The notes under the pieces are model-generated. The model was not told the origin of the DNA and made no database searches. It saw nothing but the letters and a program-made list of their open reading frames with translations. DNA of 64,000 nucleotides from positions 62,001 to 126,000 of the forward strand of contig NZ_JBCFZM010000002.1 of assembly GCF_038594605.1 (NCBI RefSeq), written 5' to 3'. The stretch comes from Alteriqipengyuania bathyomarina_B. GTDB taxonomy: Bacteria > Pseudomonadota > Alphaproteobacteria > Sphingomonadales > Sphingomonadaceae. The position numbers and the translations under genes were made by a program. Shown here piece by piece: positions 61,625-64,000 of the stretch; within the stretch, counting starts at the first letter, position 1; every line of letters begins with the position of its first letter.

Positions 61625-63775
61625 ATGTTTCGCACCGCGCTGCTCAGTTCAGCCGCCATCACGCTGACCATGACCGCTCCGGCTTTCGCGCAGGATACTG
61701 TTGCGACCGGTTCGGCTTCCTCCACGCCCGAGCAGGACTCGGCGGATCGGACAGGCCTCCATGATGTTGCGGGCGAGGAAATCATCGTCACGGCACCTTT
61801 TGCACGTGCGCAGACCGATGTTTTGTCGGGCACTTCGGTGCTTACCGGAACCGAGCTCACGCGCGAGCTTCGCCCCACCGTCGGCGATACGCTGGCGAGG
61901 CAGCCTGGCGTGTCGGCCACCAGCTTCGGCCCCAACGTGTCGCGCCCTGTTCTGCGCGGGTTTCAGGGTGAGCGGATCCGTATTCTGACCGATGGCATCG
62001 GCAGCATCGACGTGTCGAACACCTCGGCTGACCATGCCACGGCGATCAATCCGTTGACCGCGGAGCGGATCGAGGTCTTGCGCGGACCGGCATCGCTGTT
62101 GTTCGGTTCATCGGCGATCGGCGGCGTGGTGAACGTCATCGACAACCGAATTCCGCGCACCGTACCCGCCGCGCCCGCGCATTTCGACGTGATTGCCACT
62201 TACGGCAGCGCGGCTGACGAAACGTCGATCGGCGGTGTGATCAACATACCGGTGACCGAGAACATCGTGTTCCATGCCGATGGATCCTATCTCAATACCG
62301 CCGATCTGCGCACCGGCGGCTATCTCTATTCCCGCCAGATTCGCGCCGAAGCGGCCGAGCATGCGCGCGAATTCGACGAACCCGAACTTCTCGAGGAAGC
62401 CGAGGAGCGGGGCAAGCTGGCAAACAGCGCCGCCGAAACGACCGAAATCTCCGGTGGTCTGTCCTATATTGGTAGCGGCGGCTCGATCGGTTTCGCCGTG
62501 ACCCGCTATGACAACCTTTACGGTGTGCCGGGGCGCTTCGAGCTCGAAGGCGACCATGGCGGCGGTGGCGGCCATGATCACGATCACAGCGGCGTCCGCC
62601 TCGACTTGCAGCAAACGCGGGTCGACGTTCGCGGCGAACTCGAAACCGGCGATGGCTTCATAGAGCGGATCAGCGTCCGCGCAGCCAGAGCCGATTACCA
62701 GCATGACGAAATCGAATCGGACGGCGGCATCGGCACGAGCTTCTTCAATGAAGGCTACGAAGGTCGCATCGAGGCCGTGCAGTCGGAACGCGATGGCTGG
62801 ACTGGCGCGATCGGTGGACAGTTCTTCATCCGCGATTTCGATGTGGAGGGCGAAGAGAAATTCCTGCCCGCCAACAAAACACGTCAATTCGGCATCTTCA
62901 CCCTGCAATCGAAGGATTTCGGAGCGTTGCGGGCGGAAGCAGGCGCCCGGTATGAGCATAGCAATATCGACGCAGATGCGGATGCCGACCTCGGCAATGG
63001 AAACATCGCGCGCAGCTTCGATGCTTTTTCCTTCTCTCTTGGCGCGAGCTACCCGCTGATGGACGGGCTGCGCATCGGCCTCAACGGCTCGCGCAGTGAA
63101 CGTGCGCCCTCGGCAGAGGAACTCTTTGCCAATGGTCCCCATATCGGGACGCAGGCATTTGAAATCGGCGATCCGGATTTCGAGAAGGAATCGAGCTGGG
63201 GGCTTGAGGCAACCCTGAAAGGGCAAGGCGAAGGCTATCGCTTTGCCTTGTCCGCCTACCATAACTGGTTCGACAACTATATTTACGACTATCAGCCGGG
63301 CACGTTCGCTGATGGCCTACCGGTGTTCCAGTACGCACAGGCCGATGCCCGCTATTACGGACTGGAGGGCGAGTTCTCGGCGAGGCTTGCACAGGTCGGC
63401 GGCACGGAGATCCGCGGCGACATTCTGGGCGACTATGTCCACGCGACGATCGACGATTCCAACCCGGCTCCGCGCATTCCGCCGCTGCGACTGCTCGCAG
63501 GGCTGGAGGCAAAGGCCGAGAAATTCGGCGCTCGGGTCGAGGTGGAGCATGCATTCGAACAGGACCGCGTTGCCGAATACGAGACCACGACCGACGCCTA
63601 TACGATGGTCAACGCATCGATTGTTTGGACGCCAATGGCGGACAATGCGACCAGCTTCATCCTGTCGGCGAACAACCTGCTCGATGTAGAGGCGCGGCGG
63701 CATGCGAGCGTGCTGAAAGACTACGCCCCGCTGGCGGGACGCGACATACGTGTCACCGCTCGCTTCCACTTCTGA
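61625..63775 (+). CDS. znuD: ZnuD-like TonB-dependent receptor (probable zinc uptake)
   Basis: Outer-membrane receptor of 716 aa. The signal peptide ends PAFAQD; a TonB-box-like EEIIVTAPF is near residue 52; the plug contains RPVLRGFQGERIRILTDGIG and IEVLRGPASLLFGSSAIGGV. A loop near residues 310-325 is Gly/His/Asp-rich (GGGGGHDHDHSG), and a Glu/His-rich stretch AEAAEHAREFDEPELLEEAE precedes it. His/Asp-rich loops are a feature of ZnuD zinc receptors of Neisseria and relatives. The barrel ends in VTARFHF with terminal Phe. Zinc is inferred from these features; copper or nickel cannot be excluded. I could not identify a confident Zur box upstream. Confidence 0.85.
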   Translation: MFRTALLSSAAITLTMTAPAFAQDTVATGSASSTPEQDSADRTGLHDVAGEEIIVTAPFARAQTDVLSGTSVLTGTELTRELRPTVGDTLARQPGVSATSFGPNVSRPVLRGFQGERIRILTDGIGSIDVSNTSADHATAINPLTAERIEVLRGPASLLFGSSAIGGVVNVIDNRIPRTVPAAPAHFDVIATYGSAADETSIGGVINIPVTENIVFHADGSYLNTADLRTGGYLYSRQIRAEAAEHAREFDEPELLEEAEERGKLANSAAETTEISGGLSYIGSGGSIGFAVTRYDNLYGVPGRFELEGDHGGGGGHDHDHSGVRLDLQQTRVDVRGELETGDGFIERISVRAARADYQHDEIESDGGIGTSFFNEGYEGRIEAVQSERDGWTGAIGGQFFIRDFDVEGEEKFLPANKTRQFGIFTLQSKDFGALRAEAGARYEHSNIDADADADLGNGNIARSFDAFSFSLGASYPLMDGLRIGLNGSRSERAPSAEELFANGPHIGTQAFEIGDPDFEKESSWGLEATLKGQGEGYRFALSAYHNWFDNYIYDYQPGTFADGLPVFQYAQADARYYGLEGEFSARLAQVGGTEIRGDILGDYVHATIDDSNPAPRIPPLRLLAGLEAKAEKFGARVEVEHAFEQDRVAEYETTTDAYTMVNASIVWTPMADNATSFILSANNLLDVEARRHASVLKDYAPLAGRDIRVTARFHF

Positions 63776-63787
63776 CGGGCAAAGATG

Positions 63788-63815
63788 TGGCGCCGACCGA
63801 TGGCGGTCGGCGCCA
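63788..63815. terminator. Hairpin downstream of the ZnuD-like gene
   Basis: Perfect arms GGCGCCGACC (63789-63798) and GGTCGGCGCC (63805-63814), extended by a T-A pair. It starts 13 bases after the receptor stop, as a terminator would, but no T-run follows, so it may instead protect the 3' end. Confidence 0.5.
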
Positions 63816-64000
63816 TGAAGGGCCGTTCCTGGAACCGGATTGCCTCTGAAACGCGATTGCCTTTGGGCGCTTGTGGCACATTGCTTCCTTGGTAATCCGG
63901 AACCACCCGGTTGGGTTTGCTGGACAACCATTCGCGCACGAGGGGCTTGGTGTTCATCGAGGCGTTATTGTCACCTTCGCGAAAGAGTTTTGCGGCCATG

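Noticed and set aside
63721..63999. Minus-strand frame of 92 codons at the right edge, overlapping the ZnuD-like gene end
   Set aside because: It overlaps the receptor gene, crosses a strong hairpin, has no recognisable sequence and is cut by the window edge; the first 50 codons could be the start of a real gene, but I cannot support it.

Overview
The window looks like chromosomal DNA of a GC-rich alphaproteobacterium of the order Sphingomonadales, most likely Erythrobacteraceae. This is inferred from protein style (SucA, LpdA, EF-Tu, the small tyrosine recombinase), TonB-receptor richness, the adk-linked alpha-operon layout and dispersed palindromes of the GTCA...GGATGAC and TTCG..CTGAGCCTGTCGAA types. 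No rRNA, tRNA or CRISPR array was found.

Region 1 (1-5.5 kb): a vitamin B12 uptake operon read leftwards under a cobalamin riboswitch (btuB, btuF, btuC, btuD; every junction within the operon overlaps by a few bases or abuts). A 3'-truncated serine hydrolase runs head-on into btuD. Region 2 (5.6-9.3 kb): a SleB-type cell wall hydrolase, a small unknown protein and a membrane GGDEF-EAL protein. Region 3 (9.4-18.6 kb): a TCA-cycle cluster mdh, sucD, sucA, sucB, lpd without sucC. It is interrupted by two small exported proteins with a 15-codon relic of the sucD start between them, by a GIY-YIG endonuclease flanked by inverted palindromes, and by a composite palindromic repeat. Region 4 (18.7-29 kb): serine hydrolases, a polytopic membrane protein with faint SEDS-like features, a VOC protein, a PepSY protein, a TRIC-type channel, two paralogous exported proteins, a prolyl oligopeptidase and a fasciclin lipoprotein.

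Region 5 (29.1-50.1 kb) holds the ribosomal protein superoperons, all read leftwards: rpsL, rpsG, a 52-aa membrane sORF, fusA, tuf, then S10 (rpsJ to rpsQ), spc (rplN to secY), adk, an extra SRPBCC-fold exported protein, and the alpha operon (rpsM, rpsK, rpoA, rplQ). Several structured spacers (an intrinsic terminator after tuf, a terminator-like hairpin before rplO, a 280-nt spacer between rpsJ and rplC) may set relative expression. S5, L3, L15 and S17 carry unusual tails.

Region 6 (50.1-64 kb) is accessory: a repeat-rich upstream region of rpsL, an AT-richer OLD-like ATPase-TOPRIM gene (possible phage defence), a decayed terminase-small-subunit/HTH-like gene interrupted by a dispersed palindrome, a double PilZ protein, a LysR regulator, a small tyrosine recombinase with a palindrome at its start, a metallo-beta-lactamase-fold hydrolase, a divergent Lrp/LysE pair, and two divergent TonB-dependent receptors, one of them ZnuD-like with a His/Asp-rich loop.

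The strongest candidates for something new are the GIY-YIG gene with its inverted palindromes, the sucD-start duplication, the recombinase/palindrome unit and the stand-alone ATPase-TOPRIM gene.
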